DNA from: Rickettsiales bacterium
GTDB lineage: Bacteria; Pseudomonadota; Alphaproteobacteria; Rickettsiales; UBA998
Assembly: GCA_019749855.1 (NCBI GenBank)
Contig: JAIEPI010000066.1
Coordinates: 1-7,016, forward strand
Direction: 5' to 3'
DNA length: 7,016 bases
Shown here: positions 1 through 5,225 of the stretch, one piece after another
Numbering within the stretch: the stretch's first letter is position 1
Layout: every line of letters starts with the position of its first letter
Translations under genes and position numbers: made by a program
Notes under the pieces: generated by a model
Told to the model about the DNA's origin: nothing
Seen by the model: the letters and a program-made list of their open reading frames with translations, nothing else
Database searches by the model: none

Positions 1-350
1 GGCACCACGTTTTGCCCTGCGAGCTTGGCGGCTTCCACACGGTGATTGCCAGAAAGAACCACGAGTTTATTGATTCCAATATCAGGATAGATCAGCACCG
101 CACTGGTGGATGCGCCGTCTTTTTTGATGTTTCCAGAAAGACGGCGCATCTGATCGGCGGTCATGTATCGAGCATTTTCTTCCGCCGAGAGCGTGTAGAG
201 CACATCGACAGGCACGGTGGAGAAATTGACCCGAAGCGGCTTTTCTTCACCATCATCTGCTTCAAAAAAGCGAATCTGGTCAGCATGAAGATAGCTGTAC
301 TGTTCGGGATCCGTTGGAAATTCAACGCTTGCTGGATTGCTTTTCGACAT
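1..350 (-). CDS. ParB-like N-terminal domain protein (partial, runs off the left edge)
   Basis: The ATG lies at 348-350 on the minus strand and the frame stays open for 116 codons to the window edge, so the C-terminus is missing. The translation starts MSKSNPASVEFPTDPEQ. Residues 98-112 read VLSGNHRVEAAKLAG, the signature of the ParB/sulfiredoxin-like N-terminal domain (a nucleotide-binding or nuclease-like fold whose G-x-H/R-R motif is GNHR here). Residues 62-90 form the preceding 'query the list, then update' part of the fold. The start codon sits inside the 3' end of the upstream gene (29-nt overlap, different frame), so the two are probably translationally coupled. Family members include chromosome and plasmid partition proteins, but also stand-alone nucleases and partners of DNA-modification enzymes. 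The position behind a methyltransferase-Mom fusion favours the last. The domain call is firm; the function is inference. Confidence 0.85.
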   Translation of the reverse strand, partial: MSKSNPASVEFPTDPEQYSYLHADQIRFFEADDGEEKPLRVNFSTVPVDVLYTLSAEENARYMTADQMRRLSGNIKKDGASTSAVLIYPDIGINKLVVLSGNHRVEAAKLAGQNVV

Positions 351-1674
351 AGGACTTCCCGAATTTAGGCCACCACCAGCGCGAATAAATATCCTGCGGG
401 GTTTCGTTACGCATGGCGGAGCCGTAGTTGATGATGTTCCCCTCGGCAGGATCGTCAGCTTCACGGCGATTAAGTATTTCGTAGATGCCGCGATATTTCA
501 TTGAAACCGCGTTATGGGTGCGCGCCGTTGTCACCACATAATCAATACGGCTGATGATTTTTTTGCTGACGATATCGAGCAGGGTTTTGGATGTGGCGAG
601 ATAGGCAATAAACTTGGATAGCTTTGCCTCGCGGCAGATCGTTACATCCGAAAGCAAGTAAATGGTGCTGTGTCCAAACGTCGGATATTTCGGCAGGCTG
701 TATATGATTCCACCGACCAGCATTTTGTCGATAAAGACAAGGAAATTGGCAACCCCTGTTGAATGGATAATGGTTTTCTGAAGGTAGATGTCCTTGATGA
801 AATCCATGTGGCGGCTCTCCGCTTGGACAATCTGCACGCGGCTCTCAGCAGTGAGCTTCAGTGGATCGATGGGATCATAAGCGAAAGGCTCAGGCTCTTT
901 GTAGAGATGCCGCACTGATGACTTGTCTGTTCTGGCGTAGCAGTAATGCGGCACTTTCCGCCCTGTCACATATTCCAGCACCGGCTTGCGATGAGGAAAG
1001 AGCTGATCTGAGAGAATGCAGTACGGCACGCCTGACGCATCCACCTCGTCGATAATGTCGCCCAGCATTTTGGGGTCATAAAGGTCATAATCCGGTGCAG
1101 GCCAGTGGATGTTTTCTTCAATGAACTTGAACTGGCTTTCGTAGTCGCCTTTGAAAAAAGGCGGAAACGCTAATATGCCAGCGTCTTCGGCAATGGCCTG
1201 TTTAACGTGCTTTCGCCAATCCCCTGCGAAGTAGCCGTGCAGCTGCATGTCGGGTAGAAGCTGATCGAGCTTGTCTTTCGCCTTATCGAAGAAGTGGTCG
1301 AAGTTTTCGACGTAGTAATCGAAATGCTTGATGGCATATTCATTCTTGCGAGCACCGTAGCGCGCCATGTCACAGGCTACCAAAACGGCAGCGGTTTTCT
1401 CGAAGAAGCTGCTTACGTCTGATCGCTCCTGAATGAAGGAAAGTGCGCCTTCAAAGCGGATGTTGAATTCACGGTTGCTGGCGAGATAACCCACGGCGGA
1501 TGAATACAGGCTGACATCATTGCTGAAGACAGGCAGATGCGTAAACTTCGATTTCAGTGCGCGCTCAATCCGAAAACTACCCGAGCAGCATACATAGGCG
1601 CGCTCCCATTTCTTAAAGTCGAGTATTCTAAAAACCTGCTCGATGCAGGCGGTTGGGACTGCGCCATAGAACAT
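322..1674 (-). CDS. Putative antirestriction adenine methyltransferase fused to a Mom-like GNAT domain
   Basis: This 450-residue protein appears to have two parts. Residues 1 to about 270 resemble D12-class adenine methyltransferases: an FYG start, CCSGSF at 29-34 as the SAM-binding motif I, SNDVS at 51-55 as motif II, and AFPPFFKGDYE at 169-179 where the catalytic DPPY normally lies. Residues about 285-415 resemble the GNAT-fold Mom DNA-modification protein of phage Mu: FLVFIDKMLVGGIIY at 321-335, YLLSD at 349-353, KLSKFIAYLATS at 361-372 and SMKYRG at 401-406. I recognise this overall pattern as that of proteins annotated 'putative antirestriction adenine methyltransferase', from memory and not from a search. 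The start is the only ATG after an in-frame TAA, with AAGG 8 nt upstream. The gene is first in a leftward unit and overlaps the ParB-like gene. A role in modifying adenines to evade restriction is likely but unproven; with FPPF instead of DPPY the methylase part may not methylate in the usual way. Confidence 0.8.
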   Translation of the reverse strand: MFYGAVPTACIEQVFRILDFKKWERAYVCCSGSFRIERALKSKFTHLPVFSNDVSLYSSAVGYLASNREFNIRFEGALSFIQERSDVSSFFEKTAAVLVACDMARYGARKNEYAIKHFDYYVENFDHFFDKAKDKLDQLLPDMQLHGYFAGDWRKHVKQAIAEDAGILAFPPFFKGDYESQFKFIEENIHWPAPDYDLYDPKMLGDIIDEVDASGVPYCILSDQLFPHRKPVLEYVTGRKVPHYCYARTDKSSVRHLYKEPEPFAYDPIDPLKLTAESRVQIVQAESRHMDFIKDIYLQKTIIHSTGVANFLVFIDKMLVGGIIYSLPKYPTFGHSTIYLLSDVTICREAKLSKFIAYLATSKTLLDIVSKKIISRIDYVVTTARTHNAVSMKYRGIYEILNRREADDPAEGNIINYGSAMRNETPQDIYSRWWWPKFGKSYVEKQSSKR

Positions 1675-1727
1675 TGATAGAGCCTTGTTTTAGCATGATA
1701 TTTCTTTGTTTCGGCGGTCGATTTCTG

Positions 1728-1756
1728 TGTACGGCACATGGGCTATGTGCTTGGAT
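1728..1756 (+). promoter_or_regulatory. Promoter A of the HsdM-like methylase gene
   Basis: TGTACG at 1728-1733 (-35) and TTGGAT at 1751-1756 (-10) are separated by 17 nt. The upstream block GTCGATTTCTGTG (1717-1729) is identical to the block before promoter C (5183-5195). The -10 region GCTTGGATTATC (1749-1760) matches GCTAGGATTTTC of promoters B and C at 10 of 12 positions. Transcription should start near 1763, which is downstream of the ATG at 1738 and supports the later methylase start at 1792. Confidence 0.6.
1734..1750. promoter_or_regulatory. Operator-like inverted repeat filling the promoter spacer
   Basis: GCACAT (1734-1739), five bases, then ATGTGC (1745-1750) form a perfect 6-bp inverted repeat. 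It begins right after the -35 hexamer and ends right before the -10 hexamer, so a dimeric regulator bound here would block or remodel RNA polymerase. The same spacers in promoters B and C lack the palindrome, so this site would act only at the methylase gene or the divergent pair. No regulator gene is visible in the window. Confidence 0.5.
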
Positions 1757-1764
1757 TATCTCAC

Positions 1765-1787
1765 CTACCACAACCACCACCGAACCA
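1765..1787 (+). repeat. C/A-rich leader element, copy A
   Basis: CTACCACAACCACCACCG and the following bases match the leaders found at 3266-3289 and 5226-5249. It lies just after the predicted transcription start and ends 4 nt before the ATG at 1792. Unlike the other copies it is not followed by a Shine-Dalgarno sequence. Confidence 0.65.
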
Positions 1788-1791
1788 GACG

Positions 1792-2589
1792 ATGAGACCG
1801 AAAGAACCAATCGACTTAGGCAAAGAATTTAGAAAACAGTTTGATCGCTTCACCTACCGCAGGAATTGGCACGATGCGTTTCGTGACTTTATCGACATCA
1901 CCGCCTGTGTGGTGCATCAGGAGCCGTACCATCGAGGGCTGCTTGAGCGTGACGATGATTTTGAGCGCATTGAAGAGCTCTACATGTCCACCATCAAACG
2001 CTTCGATAAGGAAGAGCTGGATCTGGTGAGCAAGCTCTATGCGTTTACGCACATGGCGCTGGCTTCAACAGGTGAGGACTTTCTGGGTCAGATATACATG
2101 GATCTGGAAATCCACAATAAACACAACGGCGAATACTTCACGCCCACGCACATGGCGCGGATGATGGCGGAATTAAGCATGGGTGGTTGCGAGGATACGA
2201 TTAAGTCGAAAGGCTACATCACCTTGCAAGAGCCGACATGTGGCGCGGGTGTCATGGTCATCGAAGCCGCCAATGTCATCCGCCGGCACGGGCATGATCC
2301 GCGATTCACGATGCTGTTTCAGGCAATCGACATTAACCGTGTGTGCTTCAACATGGCGTATATCCAGCTTTCCATGCTTGGGCTTGCGGGAAACGTCATC
2401 CACGGAGATACGCTCAGAGCCGAAGTATGGGAGTGCCGCGCTACGCCGCAATGGAAGCTGATGACCAAGCACCACGTTCCTGCCGAGATTCTGCCAAACG
2501 TCATTGTGCCATTAAAGCCAAAGGCGGAAGTTCCAGTTCCACAAGCGGCACAGGCCAGAAGCACCCAGCAATTTGCATTTCAATTTTAG
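1792..2589 (+). CDS. HsdM-like N6-adenine DNA methylase, short form
   Basis: This is a 265-residue protein when started at MRPKEPIDLG. It shows NGEYFTP at 112-118 (motif X of type I/HsdM-like methylases), EPTCGAG at 147-153 (SAM-binding motif I), QAIDIN at 177-182 (motif II) and HGDTL at 204-208. The catalytic NPPY/F motif expected shortly after GDTL is not visible; the chain continues EVWECRATPQWKLM and ends in a proline-rich tail. HsdM proteins are usually near 500 residues, so this is a short form of the kind seen on phages and mobile elements. An ATG at 1738 is in frame but lies upstream of the predicted transcription start and would add a low-complexity extension, so I reject it. No Shine-Dalgarno sequence precedes 1792. 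SAM binding is likely; catalysis is doubtful, and a regulatory, decoy or partner role for a restriction system is possible. Confidence 0.8.
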   Translation: MRPKEPIDLGKEFRKQFDRFTYRRNWHDAFRDFIDITACVVHQEPYHRGLLERDDDFERIEELYMSTIKRFDKEELDLVSKLYAFTHMALASTGEDFLGQIYMDLEIHNKHNGEYFTPTHMARMMAELSMGGCEDTIKSKGYITLQEPTCGAGVMVIEAANVIRRHGHDPRFTMLFQAIDINRVCFNMAYIQLSMLGLAGNVIHGDTLRAEVWECRATPQWKLMTKHHVPAEILPNVIVPLKPKAEVPVPQAAQARSTQQFAFQF

Positions 2590-2593
2590 GAGG
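2588..2593 (+). promoter_or_regulatory. Strong ribosome binding site at the end of the methylase gene
   Basis: AGGAGG overlaps the TAG stop of the methylase gene (2587-2589) and lies 5 nt before an ATG at 2599. A perfect site at ideal spacing is the main reason to take the short reading frame that follows seriously. Confidence 0.65.
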
Positions 2594-2598
2594 AAACG

Positions 2599-2778
2599 AT
2601 GAAGGAAGTGCAGCGAGTAAATGACGGAGGGTTGCCCCTCCGTCACCCTACGCCAGGGTACCACCCCAAAGCGTACTACCACAACCTCCAAACGTCGGAG
2701 ACGGTCAGAGGCGGCATCAGGGTACCACCCCCGATGCGCCCCCGATTATCAATAGTTTTATCAAGTCTGCAACCATGA
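2599..2778 (+). CDS. Possible small protein of 59 residues, unknown function
   Basis: This frame starts MKEVQRVNDGGLPLRHPTPG and ends LSSLQP at a TGA (2776-2778). It has a perfect AGGAGG 5 nt upstream and follows the methylase stop by 9 nt, so it would be translated from the same message. The product would be basic and rich in proline and arginine, with no membrane segment or domain that I recognise. Against it, the same DNA contains a 10-bp hairpin (2622-2645), a 14-nt direct repeat and a degenerate copy of the C/A-rich leader, which suggests that part of it evolved as regulatory rather than coding sequence. It could be a leader peptide whose translation controls folding of the region ahead of the next gene. 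Which reading is right cannot be told from one sequence. Confidence 0.4.
   Translation: MKEVQRVNDGGLPLRHPTPGYHPKAYYHNLQTSETVRGGIRVPPPMRPRLSIVLSSLQP
2622..2645 (+). other. Perfect 10-bp hairpin
   Basis: TGACGGAGGG (2622-2631), loop TTGC, then CCCTCCGTCA (2636-2645) pair perfectly. No run of T follows, so it is not a standard intrinsic terminator. A weaker stem, CCCT-N5-AGGG (2646-2658), follows directly. In RNA it could slow ribosomes, protect the upstream message or attenuate the downstream genes. Confidence 0.6.
2654..2731 (+). repeat. 14-nt direct repeat (CAGGGTACCACCCC) at 2654-2667 and 2718-2731
   Basis: The two copies are identical and start 64 nt apart. Each includes the palindrome GGTACC and can fold as GGG-N5-CCC. 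They flank the degenerate leader copy at 2676-2702, so the whole stretch looks like a compact regulatory or rearranged segment. No protein known to bind this sequence comes to mind. Confidence 0.55.
2676..2702 (+). repeat. Degenerate C/A-rich leader, copy D
   Basis: CTACCACAACC, then CCAAACG and GGAGAC, follow the same order as in leader B (3269-3298), with small insertions and deletions. No -10 box like GCTAGGATTTTC precedes it and no ATG follows at the usual distance, so it looks like a relic of the cassette. Confidence 0.45.
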
Positions 2779-2798
2779 GCGCATGAAAGGAGCTTAAA

Positions 2799-3203
2799 AT
2801 GTCTGCATCCATCCACGAAAATTGCATTGAAATACTGAGGCGTACCCATGACGGTGACGACCTATCGCCAGAGCATTTGCGGCTCGTTGAAATCGCTGTC
2901 AATGCCAAGCCAAGCGAGAAGATTGAAGCGGCTATCATGGCACTGCTTGCACGTTGCCGCGCCGGTTATGAAAAGCCGTGGTTTCACGGCATCGAACACC
3001 TGACGATTGACCATGTGGGATATGTGTTCTGGAAAGGCCGCGAGGTCGAGCATTACGATAATGATTTTGCTTTCACCGAACGCGGCAAACGATCTGCCAT
3101 CGAACTTGCTGAACGCTGCCGCCATCTGGAATCCATCGGTGTGGAAGTCACATGCAGTAATGCGATCTGGAAATGGGAGAAATACGCCCCGAACGCTGCA
3201 TAA
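2799..3203 (+). CDS. Conserved mobile-element protein of unknown function (134 aa)
   Basis: It starts MSASIHENCIEILRRTHDG with AAAGGAG about 6 nt upstream. Residues 19-36 (GDDLSPEHLRLVEIAVNA) form a helix-like segment. Residues 62-86 hold the most distinctive part, FHGIEHLTIDHVGYVFWKG followed by VEHYD, and residues 92-120 are a charged helix with ERGKRSAIELAERCRHLE. I recall similar small proteins with an 'IEHLT-DHxGYVYWKG' core from phages and plasmids, always without a known function. There is no signal peptide or membrane segment, so it is probably cytoplasmic. No clear promoter lies just before it; it may be read from promoter A through the 2590-2798 segment. It is followed by promoter B, so it closes the first rightward unit. 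Confidence 0.8.
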   Translation: MSASIHENCIEILRRTHDGDDLSPEHLRLVEIAVNAKPSEKIEAAIMALLARCRAGYEKPWFHGIEHLTIDHVGYVFWKGREVEHYDNDFAFTERGKRSAIELAERCRHLESIGVEVTCSNAIWKWEKYAPNAA

Positions 3204-3230
3204 ATACTTGTTTTATATGGTGTTTTCTTG

Positions 3231-3258
3231 TTGACGGCTAAGTCAAAAAAGCTAGGAT
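3231..3258 (+). promoter_or_regulatory. Promoter B
   Basis: TTGACG (3231-3236) and TAGGAT (3253-3258) with a 16-nt spacer make the best sigma70-like promoter in the window. AT-rich sequence (3201-3229) lies upstream and could act as an UP element. The sequence from 3240 to 3262 is identical to 5203-5225 at promoter C. The predicted start, near 3265, coincides with the beginning of the C/A-rich leader. Confidence 0.7.
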
Positions 3259-3265
3259 TTTCAAA

Positions 3266-3289
3266 CTACTACCACAACCAACCAAACCA
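3266..3289 (+). repeat. C/A-rich leader element, copy B
   Basis: These 24 nt are identical to 5226-5249. The segment contains almost no G or T and should be unstructured in RNA. It precedes CGGAG (3292-3296) and the ATG at 3304. Compared with copy C, three extra A residues (3263-3265) separate it from the -10 region. Confidence 0.8.
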
Positions 3290-3303
3290 AACGGAGACTT
3301 GTT

Positions 3304-3894
3304 ATGACCACTTTAATCGAACTTCAGGAAGAAGCCTTTGTCGCCTTATTCCAGCCTGTCAAAAATCATCTGAAAGAATCCGCATCCTTTGACTGGGGCT
3401 ACGGATACGGCACGATGTTTGAAACCTACGGCGACGAGCATGATTATGTCGTTGCCCAGCCACAAAATACCATCTGGACGCTATGCAGTGGTGATGATGG
3501 TGATTACATCACGAGCGGCTATCACTTCGCAGATCGGCTTGGCTATTTTATCAGCCAGCATCCAGTGCCTGAAGGGGTTGAAGTTCAGGTGACACTGCCG
3601 CGCATCGATGACAATGGCGAAGAAGAAGCCAATATCCACGATGCCGCCTTTGCCATGACGGGACGTGTTGAGGCCGTCATCGGCGATTATGATTTCTGCT
3701 CCAGTCATCAGGAGCTAGATATTGAATACGGGCTGTATCGCATGTTGGGCGAAGCACGCGCTCTTGTTGGCGTTACCAAAAATGACGGCACGCCAGCGGA
3801 TAGCTATCAATTCCGCCATCAGCTCAAACAGATTGATGAGCAGCTCGCCCGCTACGAAGCCGAACGCGCCGAGTTCTTGGCCGAAGCCGTTTAA
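3304..3894 (+). CDS. Plasmid-type accessory protein of unknown function (196 aa)
   Basis: It begins MTTLIELQEEAFVALFQPVK and is preceded by GGAG (3293-3296) at the end of leader B. Residues 31-45 (WGYGYGTMFETYGDE) and 58-82 (WTLCSGDDGD through HFADRLGYF) form an aromatic- and acid-rich core of the type seen in accessory genes of proteobacterial plasmids and ICEs; I know of no function for it. Residues 95-135 are strongly acidic, and residues 165-195 are likely a coiled coil (RHQLKQIDEQLARYEAERAE). It lacks signal peptide and membrane segments. It is the first gene of the unit driven by promoter B. The high acid content would fit a DNA-mimic or protein-binding role, but that is speculation. 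Confidence 0.8.
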   Translation: MTTLIELQEEAFVALFQPVKNHLKESASFDWGYGYGTMFETYGDEHDYVVAQPQNTIWTLCSGDDGDYITSGYHFADRLGYFISQHPVPEGVEVQVTLPRIDDNGEEEANIHDAAFAMTGRVEAVIGDYDFCSSHQELDIEYGLYRMLGEARALVGVTKNDGTPADSYQFRHQLKQIDEQLARYEAERAEFLAEAV

Positions 3895-3969
3895 CCCTTA
3901 ACCGCGACGTGAATCTCGAACCGCTGTGAAAGCAGCGGGCGATGAGGCACGCCCAGATGGAGATACATT

Positions 3970-4470
3970 ATGATGACGCACGAAGGAATATGGACACCGT
4001 GGGGACGCTCACAAGGCGGCAATCGCTACATGCCGGGTGTTGATTTTTACCACACCGCCAGTCATGGCGGCATCAAGCTCGCCCTCACGCTGAATGAGCA
4101 AATCCCGCCGCCATTTAGGAATCCTGAAGGCTGGTATGAAGAGGACTGCGAGTTCGCCATACCGTTTTACTTTTTCCACGATGCTTTAAGGGAGCACTGC
4201 CTGAAGCATGGGCTTCAGGGGCATACCATGTCACCCGAAGACTGGTTCGGCAAATATGACAAAGCCTATTATCTGGGAGTCATCGAGCGATATTGCCGCG
4301 CCGCCTGTGTGCTGCATTTTGGAACGCAGTATAGCGATGAACAGCTGAATCAGAGCTTCAGCAATCGCACCGAGCTTGAACGTGAAATTGCCGAAATTCA
4401 GCGCAGGATTGGCGCATTCAGCTCAACCCGCACCCGCACGCAGGAGGCTGTATGCAGATCGTCGATCTGA
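3970..4470 (+). CDS. DUF7007-like domain protein (166 aa)
   Basis: Residues 9-17 (TPWGRSQGG), 28-37 (HTASHGGIKL) and 54-65 (GWYEEDCEFAIP) are the landmarks I associate with the DUF7007 domain common in proteobacterial plasmids and integrative elements. No biochemical role is known to me. GGAG at 3959-3962 fits either the ATG at 3970 (7 nt) or the one at 3973; I take the first. A small stem, CCGCTG/CAGCGG (3921-3938), lies in the 75-nt gap before it. The C-terminus (residues 133-166) is helical, then low-complexity (SSTRTRTQ), and its last 19 nt overlap the next gene, whose ribosome binding site AGGAGG lies inside it. The overlap suggests coupled translation and joint function. Confidence 0.8.
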   Translation: MMTHEGIWTPWGRSQGGNRYMPGVDFYHTASHGGIKLALTLNEQIPPPFRNPEGWYEEDCEFAIPFYFFHDALREHCLKHGLQGHTMSPEDWFGKYDKAYYLGVIERYCRAACVLHFGTQYSDEQLNQSFSNRTELEREIAEIQRRIGAFSSTRTRTQEAVCRSSI

Positions 4471-4913
4471 CAGAGCCGCTAGAGGCTATCAAGCTCAAGC
4501 ATGGTGACCGCTGGTATCTGGCAGAAGACGCGGTGCATGACGCAGAAGCACTCTGGCAAGGCAAAGCCAATCGGCACGGCGTGTTCATGGGGTATGAAAC
4601 CATCACGCTGGCGAAAGTCGGCTCATGCAATGCCGAGGCACGCATCATCCAGACAGGCAATGGCTGGTGGGCAGCCAGCAGCAGTTACGATTATGGCTAT
4701 GGCGGTGCAGGATCAGCCCCTTCCGTATGGGAACGCCAAGCCTTCCTGAACCGTGAAGACGCGCTGGCGGCAATCGCTGAAGAGATTGCCCGCTCGTTTG
4801 CAACCATCGCCCAGGAACGAAACAGCTGCTCAGGCGAAAAGAACCGAAGCGATGCCAAGCGCATGATCGAAGAGCTGCGCGCCTACAAAACCCCACAACT
4901 CACCCTGTTTTAG
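4452..4913 (+). CDS. Unknown protein with a C-terminal sliding-clamp-like motif (153 aa)
   Basis: It starts MQIVDLTEPLEAIKLKHGDR with a perfect AGGAGG (4442-4447) 4 nt upstream and overlaps the end of the DUF7007-like gene. Residues 66-86 (IQTGNGWWAASSSYDYGYGG) are aromatic and glycine-rich, and residues 97-140 are a helical, charged stretch. The last five residues are QLTLF, which closely match the bacterial beta-clamp binding consensus QL(S/D)LF found at flexible ends of polymerases and repair proteins. Such a tail could bring the protein to replicating DNA. I recognise no domain in the body of the protein. The gene is cytoplasmic by sequence and lies in the promoter B unit. Confidence 0.8.
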   Translation: MQIVDLTEPLEAIKLKHGDRWYLAEDAVHDAEALWQGKANRHGVFMGYETITLAKVGSCNAEARIIQTGNGWWAASSSYDYGYGGAGSAPSVWERQAFLNREDALAAIAEEIARSFATIAQERNSCSGEKNRSDAKRMIEELRAYKTPQLTLF

Positions 4914-4925
4914 AAAGGAAAAGCC

Positions 4926-5162
4926 ATGAACCATCTTGCCATTGTTGTTGAAGGCGGTGTCGTCCGAGAAATCTATGCCAACGATCCTGCTGCGCTCAAA
5001 GTCACCGTGCTCGACTTAGACATCGAAGGAAGCGAGCTACCGCCTGACGCAATCGCCAACATCCATGTGTTTCCAGTCGAGTCGTTTTCGGGAATGCACA
5101 AGGATTTGCTGAACGCCTATTGCAACGCGCAGTGGGACGATAGCAAACTTGCAAATAACTAG
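4926..5162 (+). CDS. Small unknown protein (78 aa)
   Basis: It starts MNHLAIVVEGGVVREIYAND with AAGGA (4915-4919) 6 nt upstream, 12 nt after the previous stop. The N-terminus has an alternating beta pattern (AIVVEGGVVREIYA), followed by VTVLDLDIEGSE at residues 26-37. This is a layout I recall in small plasmid-borne proteins of unknown function. It is acidic and has no membrane segment. It is the last gene before promoter C and so probably closes the unit that begins at 3304. Confidence 0.75.
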   Translation: MNHLAIVVEGGVVREIYANDPAALKVTVLDLDIEGSELPPDAIANIHVFPVESFSGMHKDLLNAYCNAQWDDSKLANN

Positions 5163-5193
5163 CTGATTTTATTGGTTTTATTGTCGATTTCTG

Positions 5194-5221
5194 TGGACGG
5201 TAAAGTCAAAAAAGCTAGGAT
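5194..5221 (+). promoter_or_regulatory. Promoter C
   Basis: TGGACG (5194-5199) and TAGGAT (5216-5221) are separated by 16 nt. The upstream block GTCGATTTCTGTG (5183-5195) is shared with promoter A, while the spacer and -10 region (5203-5225) are shared with promoter B, so C links the other two copies. T-rich DNA (5166-5182) lies just upstream. Transcription should start near 5228. Confidence 0.65.
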
Positions 5222-5225
5222 TTTC

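Larger units (their letters stand above)
1675..1791. promoter_or_regulatory. Divergent intergenic regulatory region
   Basis: This 117-bp gap separates the leftward modification operon from the rightward methylase gene and must hold the control signals of both. On the plus strand it contains a sigma70-like promoter with a palindromic spacer and a C/A-rich leader (separate entries). On the minus strand the best candidate is a TATCAT -10 (complement of 1695-1700) with only a poor -35, so I do not annotate that promoter on its own. A regulator bound to the palindrome could affect both directions. Confidence 0.6.

Noticed and set aside
12..368. Plus-strand open frame of 118 codons opposite the ParB-like gene
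   Set aside because: It has no ribosome binding site and no recognisable domain, while the minus strand encodes a clear ParB-like motif; it is an antisense shadow.
1675..1734. Minus-strand promoter for the methyltransferase-Mom gene
   Set aside because: A TATCAT -10 (complement of 1695-1700) exists, but the only -35 candidate, TCGACC, has a 15-nt spacer and a poor match; not strong enough to annotate.
1738..1791. N-terminal extension of the methylase starting at 1738
   Set aside because: It overlaps the promoter spacer and the C/A-rich leader, gives low-complexity residues and lacks a ribosome binding site.
2622..2645. Intrinsic terminator after the methylase gene
   Set aside because: The stem is strong but no T-run follows, so it is reported only as a hairpin.
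3921..3938. Stem CCGCTG/CAGCGG before the DUF7007-like gene as a terminator or riboswitch
   Set aside because: The stem is only 6 bp, has no T-run and does not match any riboswitch I know; it is mentioned with the gene only.
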